The notes: generated by a model from the sequence alone, not told the origin. 64,000 bases of DNA from Novosphingobium sp. (GCF_020852455.1 NZ_JADZAT010000028.1:280325-344324), one strand, 5' to 3'; positions 37,352 to 47,220 are shown, counted from the first letter of the stretch. Numbers and translations: made by a program.

Positions 37352-38011
37352 CTAGGGCACTTCGAGCCGGTAGCCCACACCGCGGATCGTCTTGATCCGG
37401 TCATTGCCGACCTTGCGGCGCAGCCGCGCAACCTGCACTTCGACCGCATTGTCGGTCAATCCCGCGCCGTCAGCGCCCAGCGCAGCGCGAATCGCATCGC
37501 GGGTCACCACATGGTGCTGGCCCAGCATCAGCGCCTGGACCAGCCGGAATTCATTGCGGGTCAGATAAAGGCAGCGCCCATCAAGCCAGGCACAGCGCGC
37601 CTTCAAATCAAGATCGAGCCCGCCCTTGGTGATCCGGTTCGACGGCTGGCCGGAACTGCGCCGGATGATCGCCCGCAGCCGCGCGGCGACCTCTTCAGAG
37701 CGGACCGGCTTGAACACATAGTCATCGGCCCCGGCATCGAGCGCATCGACCTTGTCGCGCCAGGCGCCGCGCGGCGAGAGCACCAACAGCGGCTGGCCAA
37801 TCCCGGCATCGCGCAGCGGCTGGACCATGCTGGCCGGCGATGCATTGCCCAGTGTCTGATCGACCACCAGCGCGGCCGCACGCCCGGCGTTGACGTGCGC
37901 CAGCGCGGCTTCGAACGAGCCGACCTGTGTGATCTGGAATCCCGAACCGCCCAGCCGCTGGGCCAGCAGATCGGAAGCACCAGCCTGGTCTTCGATCAGC
38001 ATCAGATGCAT
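37352..38011 (-). CDS. OmpR-family response regulator (no adjacent histidine kinase)
   Basis: Receiver with IED, VVD, FKP; C-terminal wHTH RIKTIRGVGYRLEVP. Confidence 0.9.
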   Translation of the reverse strand: MHLMLIEDQAGASDLLAQRLGGSGFQITQVGSFEAALAHVNAGRAAALVVDQTLGNASPASMVQPLRDAGIGQPLLVLSPRGAWRDKVDALDAGADDYVFKPVRSEEVAARLRAIIRRSSGQPSNRITKGGLDLDLKARCAWLDGRCLYLTRNEFRLVQALMLGQHHVVTRDAIRAALGADGAGLTDNAVEVQVARLRRKVGNDRIKTIRGVGYRLEVP

Positions 38012-38090
38012 TGCGTCTCCCCAAGTGCGGCACATCAATGCCTGTACCGCCCTGTCAATCCCGCAGTAATGCCGGGAATCCGCGTAGTAG

Positions 38091-39401
38091 TCAAACGGTC
38101 CCGAACTTCGTTTCAACCTCGATCCCGATTTGGTGCAGAAATTGCGTGGGCAGCAGGCCGCCAGCGCAGACAATTACGCTGTCATTGGGCAGGCTTAGCA
38201 GGCCCTGCTCGGTTTCCAGCTCAATCGCCTCGGTCCCGATCGAGCGAACCTGGCTGCCCATCAGCGCAGTCATCGTTCCGTCAGCGATCAGCGCCGCCAC
38301 CCGGTCGCGGTTCTTGGCGCGGGCTCGCTGGAAGGCCTGGCCGCGATAGGACAGGGTTACCTGCGTACCGGGCTGATCGGCCAGCTGCGCGGCGGCTTCC
38401 AGCGCGCTGTCGCCTCCGCCCACCACCAGCACGCGCTGGCCGGCGTACTGTTCGGGATCGATCAGGCGATAGAGCACCTTGGACTGCTCTTCACCCGGCA
38501 CCCCCAGCGGGCGCGGCGTACCGCGCCGGCCGATCGCCAGCAGCACCGTCCGGGTGCGATAGCGCCCGCGCGAGGTGACCACCTCGAACAGGTCGCCGGT
38601 CCGCTCGACCTGGGTGACCTGTTCCTCGAACTGCGGCTTGAGCCCGGTCCGCGCCAGCACATCTTCCCAGAAGGCCAGCAATCGTTCCTTGCTGATCTCG
38701 CCAAACCGCACCTCGCCGATCAGTGGCAGCTTGGCCGGGGCGGTCATCACCACCTTGCCGCGCGGGAAGTGCGCGACAGTACCGCCCAGGCTCGACTGGT
38801 CGATCGTCACGAAGCGCAGGCCGGCTTCCATCGCGCCAAGGCTGGCGGCGATGCCGGCCGGACCGCAGCCGACGATCACCACGTCGAGCGCGGGATCGCC
38901 CACGGCAATCCGCCTGGCCTGCGCCGCCGCAGCGGCAATCGCCTGGCGGCCCTGCTCGATCGCGTTCTTGATCAGGCCCATCCCGCCCAGTTCGCCAGCG
39001 ATGTAAACGCCCGGCACGCTGGTTTCGAATTCGGGGCTGAGCAGCGGGATATCGACCCCCCGGGTGGCCGTGCCGAAGACCAGGGTGATGGCCTGGGTCG
39101 GACAGGCCGTAGCACAGGCCCCGTGACCCACGCACATGGTCGGTTCGATCAGCGCGGCCTTGCCGTCGATCACGCCCAGGATCTTCTTCTCGGGGCAGGC
39201 CCGAACACACGAGGCGCAGCCCAGGCACTTGGCCGGATCGATCACCGGGTGCAGCGAGTTGGGCTCCATCAAGCCGGCCTGGCGGTTGTCCTCCAGCACC
39301 TCGCGCGCCTTGGCCGAACGCCGCCTTGCCGCGAACGTCCAGACCGCCCAGATCCCGGCCAGGGGCAGGGCATAGACCAGCAGTAGCGGATCGAAAGCCA
39401 T
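38091..39401 (-). CDS. Membrane-anchored FAD/NAD(P) oxidoreductase with ferredoxin-like domain
   Basis: N-terminal hydrophobic helix; CLGCASCVRACP and CVGHGACATACP; VVIVGCGPAGIAAS; VLVVGGGDSALEAA. Confidence 0.9.
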   Translation of the reverse strand: MAFDPLLLVYALPLAGIWAVWTFAARRRSAKAREVLEDNRQAGLMEPNSLHPVIDPAKCLGCASCVRACPEKKILGVIDGKAALIEPTMCVGHGACATACPTQAITLVFGTATRGVDIPLLSPEFETSVPGVYIAGELGGMGLIKNAIEQGRQAIAAAAAQARRIAVGDPALDVVIVGCGPAGIAASLGAMEAGLRFVTIDQSSLGGTVAHFPRGKVVMTAPAKLPLIGEVRFGEISKERLLAFWEDVLARTGLKPQFEEQVTQVERTGDLFEVVTSRGRYRTRTVLLAIGRRGTPRPLGVPGEEQSKVLYRLIDPEQYAGQRVLVVGGGDSALEAAAQLADQPGTQVTLSYRGQAFQRARAKNRDRVAALIADGTMTALMGSQVRSIGTEAIELETEQGLLSLPNDSVIVCAGGLLPTQFLHQIGIEVETKFGTV

Positions 39402-39403
39402 GG

Positions 39404-40471
39404 TCAGGCGCCCGGCACTCCAACCGCCTTGGCTGCGGCATCGACCGTTGCCAGCCCGGCGGCATCCCCGGCCAGCGCCTTGCGCGCGGTGGCCAGATCC
39501 TTTGCGGCCTGGTCCTGCTGCTTCAGCACCATCCGCGAGCGCAGCAGCATGGCCCAGCCTTCGGGGTTCTTGGGGTTGGCAGCCAGCTTGCTCGCCAGCC
39601 CCGAAACCATCGAATCGACCGAAGCCTGACGCTGGTCAGCGGGCATCGCACTGGCGGCCGCCATCTGTTCAGGCGTTGGCCCGGCAACCCCGCCAGCCGG
39701 CGCGGCGGCGGCAGCAGAAGGCCCGGCAGCCTTGACCTTGAGCCGCCCGGACACGTCGATCCCCAGCTTCGCGGCCGTATCCTTGATCTGCTTTTGCACG
39801 TCAGGCTGCCACGGCGCATCGGCCGAACCGGAGTTGGCCAGCGCGATCCACTTGTCGAGCGCCTCCTTGGCCTTGCCGTTCTGGGCCAGCCACAGGCCAT
39901 CGAAATAGCGTGCCCGCGGCTCAGCCGGATCAAGCTGCAGCGCCTTGTCGAATTCCGCCTTGGCTTCGGGCGTCACCTTGCCCCCCGCAACCCCGACCAG
40001 CGCTTCGCCATAGCCGGCGCGCACGGTGGCATTGTTCGGCAGCAGCTGCAGCGCCCGCTTGTAGGGTGCCAGCGCCTGCTGCGGGCGCTGGGTCATGACA
40101 TAGGACCAGCCGAGCATCCGCCAGCCTTCGCCGTCATTGGGTTCCTTTTCAAGCCGCTGGGCCAGCCGCTGGATCATTGAATCGACATCATCGAGCTTCT
40201 GGTCGGCCCCGGCCACCGGTACGGCGGGAACGGATGATGTTTCATCCTCACCGGGCCGGAACAGCAGGATCGCTATGGCCGCAGCAACCAGTCCGCCCGC
40301 ACCAAGCAGCAACTTGCGGTTGGTTCCGGCGGCACCCGGCTCTGCCGCTGCGACAGAACTCTCGTCCGACGGCGCCGATCCACCCGGATCGCCATCGCGC
40401 GATTGCCAGACCCGCATGCCGACGATGCCAAGCGCGATTCCCGCCAAAGCGGTGAGGACATACTGCAACAT
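39404..40471 (-). CDS. ccmI: Cytochrome c biogenesis TPR protein CcmI/CycH-like
   Basis: N-terminal TM pair and TPRs (GWRMLGWSYVMTQRPQQALAPYKRALQLLPNNATVRAGYGEAL). Confidence 0.75.
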   Translation of the reverse strand: MLQYVLTALAGIALGIVGMRVWQSRDGDPGGSAPSDESSVAAAEPGAAGTNRKLLLGAGGLVAAAIAILLFRPGEDETSSVPAVPVAGADQKLDDVDSMIQRLAQRLEKEPNDGEGWRMLGWSYVMTQRPQQALAPYKRALQLLPNNATVRAGYGEALVGVAGGKVTPEAKAEFDKALQLDPAEPRARYFDGLWLAQNGKAKEALDKWIALANSGSADAPWQPDVQKQIKDTAAKLGIDVSGRLKVKAAGPSAAAAAPAGGVAGPTPEQMAAASAMPADQRQASVDSMVSGLASKLAANPKNPEGWAMLLRSRMVLKQQDQAAKDLATARKALAGDAAGLATVDAAAKAVGVPGA

Positions 40472-40708
40472 TCGCGAACCGATCCCTTTCCCAGCGGCAC
40501 GCCTGCGCGCACCGCCTTGCCTTTCCCTTCCCTGACGCCGATCGGACAGGTCAAAGCTTACGCCAACCTGTCAAATCGGCCGATCAGCGCTGTCTTGCCC
40601 GCAGGCAGCGATGAAACGAGTCGGCAAAATGCCCCCCTTCGAAACCAAACGCTAAGCATGATCTGGCAATTGGCCCTGAACGCCAATCTGCAGGAATACA
40701 GACTGACA

Positions 40709-41569
40709 ATGGCTACTAGGGCGCAAACATTCCAAGTTTCGGGTCAACGGACAGGGTTAACCGCCAGTTCGATCGAACGCATCGTATCCATGCTGGTGCT
40801 GGCCGGCGTGGTGGTGGCGATCGTTTACGGCTGGCTGCACCGTGACGAAGACTGGATCAACCCCGAACAGGGAATCGGCTACTGGCTGGGGATCCTGGGC
40901 GGCTCGATGATGCTGCTGTTGCTGGGCTATCCGCTGCGCAAGCGGGCGAAGCCGGCCAGCAAGAGCGTTGGCACGGTCGGCTTCTGGTTCCGCTTTCACA
41001 TGCTGCTGGGGCTGCTGGGGCCGCTGGCGATCCTGTACCATTCGCGGTTTTCCTGGGGCGCGCTCAACAGCGCAATGGCGCTGGGGGCGATGATTGTGGT
41101 GGCCAGCAGCGGCCTGATCGGCCGGTTCTTCTACTCACGCGTCCACCGCGGCTATTCCGGCCGCAAGCTTGAGCTGCGCGCGCTGAAGCAGGAAATGGAC
41201 GAAATGCTGGCCAAGATGGAAGCGGCCGGGATCTCGCATGAAGCAGTGCTGGCCGGGATCCAGCCGTTCGAGGATCGCGCGGTCAAGGCCGGCGGTGCCT
41301 TCTGGTCAAGCGCGGGTGCAGTGCTGACGCTGGGGGTCGAAACCCGCTTTGCCAAGCGCCGGATGCTGGCCGACCTGCCGCGCGGTGCCGACCGCCGCCT
41401 GCTGACCCTGCGCGCCTTGCTGGACGACTATTTCGAAGCGGTCCGCCGCGCTGCCGAGTTCGCATTCTATGACAGGCTGCTGCGGCTGTGGCACCTGCTG
41501 CACCTGCCGCTGTTCATCCTGCTGGTTGCCGCCGCCGTGCTGCATATCGTTGCGGTGCACATGTACTGA
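40709..41569 (+). CDS. Membrane protein with His-rich TM helices (putative b-type cytochrome)
   Basis: WFRFHMLLGLLGPLAILYHSRFSWG and RLWHLLHLPLFILLVAAAVLHIVAVHMY. Confidence 0.7.
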   Translation: MATRAQTFQVSGQRTGLTASSIERIVSMLVLAGVVVAIVYGWLHRDEDWINPEQGIGYWLGILGGSMMLLLLGYPLRKRAKPASKSVGTVGFWFRFHMLLGLLGPLAILYHSRFSWGALNSAMALGAMIVVASSGLIGRFFYSRVHRGYSGRKLELRALKQEMDEMLAKMEAAGISHEAVLAGIQPFEDRAVKAGGAFWSSAGAVLTLGVETRFAKRRMLADLPRGADRRLLTLRALLDDYFEAVRRAAEFAFYDRLLRLWHLLHLPLFILLVAAAVLHIVAVHMY

Positions 41570-43338
41570 TGCGCAACTGGCGGGCGATCGTCTGGCTGCT
41601 GGTGCTATGCCTGGCGGCGCCCGTCATGGGGCAATCGATCATGGAAAAGCTGGTCACGCCAGGCCCGCTTTCCGGCGCCCATGCCAGGCTTGAGGCCAAG
41701 TGCGACAGCTGCCATTCCTCGTTCCGCAAGGAGGCGCAGAACGGGCGCTGCCTGGCCTGTCACAAGGGCGTGGCGACCGATGTTGCCACCGGGACCAAGT
41801 TCCATGGCAAGTTCAACCCGGCCCGCACCGGGGCCTGCAAGAGCTGCCATAGCGAGCACAAGGGCCGGGGCGGCCTCATTGTGCTGAACCAGCGCACCTT
41901 CAACCATGCCTTCACCGATTTCGCGCTGACCGGCGCGCATGCCCGGGCCAAGTGCACCAGCTGCCACCGCGGCAACGACTATCGCGGGCGTCCGCGCGAT
42001 TGCGCCGGGTGCCACGGGCCGTTCGATCCGCACAAGGGCCAGCTGGGCCGCAATTGCCAGAACTGCCACACCACCAGTGCCTGGAAGCCGGTTCAGGGCT
42101 TCAACCACGCCTCGACCGGGTTCGCGCTGACTGGTGCGCACCGCGCGGTGGCGTGCATGACCTGCCACGCCGGCCAGAAGTGGAAACTGCCCGAAACCTG
42201 CGTTTCGTGTCACGCCCGCGACGATGCGCATCGCGGCTCACGCGGGACCAATTGCGCCAGTTGCCACACCACGGCGAACTGGAATTCGGCCACCTTCGAT
42301 CACAGCACCACCGGGTTTCCGCTGGTCGGCCAGCATGCCACGGCGGCTTGCGCCGGCTGCCATGGTCCCGGCAATGCCAACAAGCACCCGGCGCGTGACT
42401 GCAATTCGTGCCATGCCAAGGACGATACCCACAAGGGCCAGAACGGCCCCAATTGCGCCAGTTGCCACAATCCGCGCAGCTGGACCCAGACCAGCTTCGA
42501 TCATGACACGATGACCCGCTTTGCGCTGAAGGGCGCGCACCGCCAGGCTCAGTGTCAGGCCTGCCACAAGCAGCCAGCCAAGCTGGTCAAGCCGCCGGTC
42601 ACCTGCATTGGCTGCCACACCCAGGACGATGCCCACAAGGGCGGCAACGGGCCGGACTGCGAACGCTGCCACACCGTCACCAGCTGGAAGGTGGTCAGCT
42701 TCAACCACAACACGATGACCCGTTTCCCGCTGGCCGGGAAACACGCCCAGGCCAAATGCGAAAGCTGCCACACCAAGCCGCCCAAGGAGCTGAAGCTGCA
42801 GACGCAGTGCGCCGCCTGTCATGCCAAGGACGACAAGCACCTTGGCAAGCTGGGACCGGATTGCGGCAAGTGCCACACGGCCGACGGCTGGGCGATCGGG
42901 GTCCGCTTCACCCATGACCTCACGCGCTTCCCGCTGCTGGGCAAGCATGCCCAGCTGGCCTGCACCGCCTGCCATGCCGACAAGACCTTCAGCGCCAAGG
43001 GCACCACCTGCGCCGCCTGCCATGCTGACGATCACCACAAGGGCACCCTGGGCACGCCGGCACCGTGCCAGACCTGCCACAATTCGACCGACTGGAAGGC
43101 CTGGCGCTTCAACCACGACACACAGACAAAATTCAGTCTGACCGGCAAGCACCAGGGGCTGATCTGTTCGGCCTGCCATGTCCGCGCCGGCGATCCGGCC
43201 CGGACCGGCAACCAGTGCATCGACTGCCACCGCCGCAACGATCCGCACCGCGGCGGCTTTGGCGAAGACTGCGCGCGGTGCCACACCACCAACAATTTCA
43301 GCGAGATCATCATTCGCAACGGGCGGCCCGGCGGTTGA
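41569..43338 (+). CDS. Multiheme c-type cytochrome, 24 CXXCH motifs
   Basis: Hand count: 24 CXXCH in 590 aa; signal-like N-terminus; TGATG overlap with the upstream gene. Confidence 0.93.
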   Translation: MRNWRAIVWLLVLCLAAPVMGQSIMEKLVTPGPLSGAHARLEAKCDSCHSSFRKEAQNGRCLACHKGVATDVATGTKFHGKFNPARTGACKSCHSEHKGRGGLIVLNQRTFNHAFTDFALTGAHARAKCTSCHRGNDYRGRPRDCAGCHGPFDPHKGQLGRNCQNCHTTSAWKPVQGFNHASTGFALTGAHRAVACMTCHAGQKWKLPETCVSCHARDDAHRGSRGTNCASCHTTANWNSATFDHSTTGFPLVGQHATAACAGCHGPGNANKHPARDCNSCHAKDDTHKGQNGPNCASCHNPRSWTQTSFDHDTMTRFALKGAHRQAQCQACHKQPAKLVKPPVTCIGCHTQDDAHKGGNGPDCERCHTVTSWKVVSFNHNTMTRFPLAGKHAQAKCESCHTKPPKELKLQTQCAACHAKDDKHLGKLGPDCGKCHTADGWAIGVRFTHDLTRFPLLGKHAQLACTACHADKTFSAKGTTCAACHADDHHKGTLGTPAPCQTCHNSTDWKAWRFNHDTQTKFSLTGKHQGLICSACHVRAGDPARTGNQCIDCHRRNDPHRGGFGEDCARCHTTNNFSEIIIRNGRPGG

Positions 43339-43514
43339 TCGAAACCTGACATTAACTTTACAATCCGCAGTCCATTCCGGTGAAGCGATGGTCCAAGGCG
43401 GTCAAGGGAGCACCCCGGTATACCATTCCCTTTCCGCAGCCGTTTAGGGTTTGCGGGCAATGAGCCGACTATCGGCCACCCGGAACCGGTCCGGGAGGTG
43501 GGTTCGCAAAGTGG

Positions 43515-46500
43515 ATGGGTGCCTTGCCGCGCAGAACGATCACGGCAATGCTGGGGTTCCTGATGGCGCTGCTGTTCGCAGTGCTAAGCCCTTCCGTGTC
43601 TGCAGCACCGCCAACCAAATTCGACCATTTCAAGACCGGCTTCCCGCTGACCGGCGCCCATGCCACGGTGAAGTGCGAAAGCTGCCACGCCAATGGCCAG
43701 TTCGACGGCACGCCCAGGGACTGCAAGGCTTGCCACAATTCGGTCCGCGCCACCGGCCTGCCGGCCAACCACCTGCGCACCGAGGACAATTGCGACAGCT
43801 GCCACACCACCAAACAGTGGCAGGTCAGCAAGTTCGATCACTCCAAGTATTCGGGCACCTGCGCCGGCTGCCACAACGGGGTGCAGGCGGTGGGCAAGCC
43901 ATCAAGCCACATCCAGACCGCGCAGGAATGCAGCGCCTGCCATACGACCAACAACTGGAACGCAGCCCGGTTTGACCATACCGGCGTTACCGGCAACTGC
44001 GCCAGTTGCCATGATGGCCGCAAGGCCACCGGCAAGGGCAGCACCCACCTGCCGACCACCAAGGATTGCAGCACCTGCCATGGCACCAACGGCTGGGCCG
44101 GTGCCAGATTCGATCACGCCGGGGTGACCGGCGATTGCGCCAGCTGTCACAACGGCACCACCGCCAAGGGCAAGCCGGCCAGCCACTTGCCGACCAACAA
44201 TGCCTGCGCCGATTGTCACAAGGTTGCAGCCTGGACTCCGGCGACTTTCAACCACGCCGATACCAGCGCGACCTGCTCGACCTGCCACAACGGGACCAGG
44301 GCCAAGGGCAAGGGCGCCACCCACATCGCCACCACCGCCGAATGCAGCCAGTGTCATACCAGCACGGCCTGGACCCCGGCCAGCTTCAGCCACAGCGGCG
44401 TAACCGGCAACTGCGCCAGTTGCCACAACGGCACCAGCGCCACCGGCAAATCGTCGAGCCACATCAGCACCAATACCAATTGCCAGGATTGCCACACCAC
44501 CACCGCCTGGGCCCCGGCCAAGGCGGTCAACCATGCCGACGTGATCGGCACCTGCTCGAGCTGCCACAACGGGACCAAGGCCAAGGGCAAGCCAAGTACC
44601 CACGTGCCCACCAGCCAGGAATGCTCCAGCTGCCACAGCACCGCCGCCTGGACCCCCGCAAGCTTCAACCACAGCGGGGTAACCGCAGCCTGTTCGACCT
44701 GTCACAACGGCACCCAGGCCACCGGCAAGTCGAGCGCGCATATCGCCACCAACAACAATTGCCAGGATTGCCACACCACTTCGGTCTGGACACCCGCCAA
44801 GGCGGTCAACCACGCCGACGTGATCGGCACCTGTTCGAGCTGTCACAACGGCACCAAGGCCAAGGGCAAGAGCGCGACCCATATTGCCACCACGGCAGAA
44901 TGCAGCCAGTGTCACTCCACCAATGGCTGGACCCCGGCGAACTTCAACCACGCCAATGCCACCGGCACCTGCTATTCCTGCCACAATGGCACCAATGCCA
45001 CCGGCAAATCATCGACCCATATCAACACCAACACCAATTGTGCTGATTGCCACACCACCACGGCCTGGGCTCCGGCCAAGACGGTCAATCATGCTGATGT
45101 GATCGGCACCTGTTCCAGCTGCCACAACGGCACCAAGGCCAAGGGCAAATCGGCCACGCACATCCCGACCACGCAGGAATGTTCAACCTGCCACAGCACC
45201 ACAGCCTGGACCCCGGCAACCTTCAGCCACAGCGGCGTGACCGCAGCCTGCTCGACCTGCCACAACGGCACCAATGCGACGGGCAAAAGCGCCAGCCACA
45301 TCACCACCAACAACAACTGCCAGGACTGCCACACCACTTCGGTCTGGACACCCGCCAAGGCGGTCAACCATGCCGATGTGATCGGCACCTGTTCCAGCTG
45401 TCACAATGGCACCAAGGCCAGTGGCAAGAGCGCGACCCATATCGCCACCACCGCCGAATGTTCGACCTGCCACAGCACGACCGCCTGGACCCCGGCGAAC
45501 TTCAGCCACGCCAACGCCACGGGCTCTTGTGCGTCGTGCCACAACGGCACCAACGCGACGGGTAAATCCGCAACGCACATCAACACCAACAGCAACTGCC
45601 AGGATTGCCACACCACCGTGGCCTGGGCCCCGGCCAAGGCGGTCAACCATGCCGACGTGATCGGCACCTGCTCCAGCTGCCACAACGGCACCAAGGCCAG
45701 CGGCAAGAGCGCGACCCACATCGCCACCACCGCCGAATGTTCGACCTGCCACAGCACCACCGCCTGGACCCCGGCGAACTTCAGCCACAGCAATGTGACC
45801 GGCACCTGCGCTTCGTGCCACAACGGCACCAATGCCACCGGCAAGAGTGCAACGCACATCAACACCAACAGCAATTGCCAGGATTGCCACACCACCACCG
45901 CCTGGGCTCCGGCCAAGACGGTCAACCACGCCGACGTTATCGGCACCTGTTCGAGCTGCCACAACGGCAGCACTGCGATGGGCAAGCCGGCCACCCACAT
46001 CGCCACAACCGCGCAGTGCAGCGATTGCCATTCCACCACCGCGTGGACCCCGGCGAACTTCAGTCACAGCAATGTGACCGGCAGCTGCTATTCGTGCCAC
46101 AACGGCACCAATGCCACCGGCAAATCGGCCACCCATATCGCCACCAACAATGTCTGCGAAGACTGCCACACCAGCGCCGCCTGGGCTCCGGCCAAGACGG
46201 TCAACCACAACGATGTGATCGGCACCTGCTCAAGCTGCCACAACGGCAGCGTGGCCCTGGGCAAGCCCGCGACCCATATCGCCACCACCGCGCAGTGCAG
46301 CGATTGCCATTCCACCACCGCGTGGACCCCAGCCAATTTCAGCCACGCCAACGTGACCAGCAGTTGTTCGACCTGCCACAACGGCACCCAGGCGACCGGC
46401 AAGAACGCGACCCACGTCAACACCACCAACACCTGCGGCGATTGCCACACCACCGTCGCCTGGGTCCCGATCAAGACGTTCAATCACGCAGACGCGATCG

Positions 46501-47204
46501 GCACCTGCGCCAGCTGCCACAACGGCACCGCCGCGCCGGGCAAATCGCCCACGCACATCAATTCGACCAGCAATTGCGATTATTGCCACGTGACCACCGC
46601 CTGGACTGCGGCGACGATGGATCACACCCAGGCGCTTGGCACCTGCGCCAGCTGTCACAACGGCACCACCGCCATGGGCAAGCCGGCCACGCACATTGCC
46701 ACCACTGCCGATTGCAGCACCTGCCACCGCACCACTGCCTGGCTGCCCGCCTCGGTCGATCACACCACTGTCGGGACCAATTGTTCGAGCTGCCACAACG
46801 GCACCAATGCCACCGGCAAATCGGCCACCCATTTCATCACCACGCTGCAATGCGGAACCTGCCACCGCACCAGCGCCTGGGTGCCGACGCTGACCTTCAC
46901 CCACAGCTCGCCAAACTATCCGGGTACCCACTCCCGCGCGCTGCTGTGCAGCGATTGTCACACCACCAATTCGCAGACTGTGCCCTATCGCTCCCCCAGC
47001 TACACGGGCACCTGCGCGGCGTGCCACTCCAATGACTACAAGCAGAGCGAGCACAAGAAATATGAAAGCCCGACAACGGCTTACTACACTGTGTCCGAGC
47101 TGCGCGACTGCACCGGCGCCTGCCACCTCTATACCAACAGCTCGATGACCACGATCAAGGAACGGCGATCGGGAGAGCATCGGGTTAGTTCTTCCGACTT
47201 CTGA
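43515..47204 (+). CDS. Giant multiheme c-type cytochrome, 49 CXXCH + 1 CX3CH
   Basis: 1229 aa, signal-like N-terminus, alternating ~46/47-aa di-heme repeats (CxxCHNGTxAxGKxxTHI...CxxCHxTxAW). Confidence 0.95.
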   Translation: MGALPRRTITAMLGFLMALLFAVLSPSVSAAPPTKFDHFKTGFPLTGAHATVKCESCHANGQFDGTPRDCKACHNSVRATGLPANHLRTEDNCDSCHTTKQWQVSKFDHSKYSGTCAGCHNGVQAVGKPSSHIQTAQECSACHTTNNWNAARFDHTGVTGNCASCHDGRKATGKGSTHLPTTKDCSTCHGTNGWAGARFDHAGVTGDCASCHNGTTAKGKPASHLPTNNACADCHKVAAWTPATFNHADTSATCSTCHNGTRAKGKGATHIATTAECSQCHTSTAWTPASFSHSGVTGNCASCHNGTSATGKSSSHISTNTNCQDCHTTTAWAPAKAVNHADVIGTCSSCHNGTKAKGKPSTHVPTSQECSSCHSTAAWTPASFNHSGVTAACSTCHNGTQATGKSSAHIATNNNCQDCHTTSVWTPAKAVNHADVIGTCSSCHNGTKAKGKSATHIATTAECSQCHSTNGWTPANFNHANATGTCYSCHNGTNATGKSSTHINTNTNCADCHTTTAWAPAKTVNHADVIGTCSSCHNGTKAKGKSATHIPTTQECSTCHSTTAWTPATFSHSGVTAACSTCHNGTNATGKSASHITTNNNCQDCHTTSVWTPAKAVNHADVIGTCSSCHNGTKASGKSATHIATTAECSTCHSTTAWTPANFSHANATGSCASCHNGTNATGKSATHINTNSNCQDCHTTVAWAPAKAVNHADVIGTCSSCHNGTKASGKSATHIATTAECSTCHSTTAWTPANFSHSNVTGTCASCHNGTNATGKSATHINTNSNCQDCHTTTAWAPAKTVNHADVIGTCSSCHNGSTAMGKPATHIATTAQCSDCHSTTAWTPANFSHSNVTGSCYSCHNGTNATGKSATHIATNNVCEDCHTSAAWAPAKTVNHNDVIGTCSSCHNGSVALGKPATHIATTAQCSDCHSTTAWTPANFSHANVTSSCSTCHNGTQATGKNATHVNTTNTCGDCHTTVAWVPIKTFNHADAIGTCASCHNGTAAPGKSPTHINSTSNCDYCHVTTAWTAATMDHTQALGTCASCHNGTTAMGKPATHIATTADCSTCHRTTAWLPASVDHTTVGTNCSSCHNGTNATGKSATHFITTLQCGTCHRTSAWVPTLTFTHSSPNYPGTHSRALLCSDCHTTNSQTVPYRSPSYTGTCAACHSNDYKQSEHKKYESPTTAYYTVSELRDCTGACHLYTNSSMTTIKERRSGEHRVSSSDF
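44518..46200 (+). repeat. In-gene tandem supra-repeats, period ~279 bp
   Basis: GCCAAGRCGGTCAAYCAYGCYGAYGTKATCGGCACC recurs at about 44518, 44798, 45077, 45356, 45635 and 45914. Confidence 0.85.
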
Positions 47205-47220
47205 TCCACGGGGAAAAATC

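Noticed and set aside
45183-46208. Gly/Val-rich minus-strand ORFs opposite the cytochrome (e.g. 341 aa)
   Set aside because: Periodic only because the + strand is periodic; no start context or motif.
43600-46950. Regular short-period repeats that could suggest a CRISPR array
   Set aside because: The repeats are in frame with one 1229-aa ORF and encode CXXCH heme units; no repeat-spacer structure.
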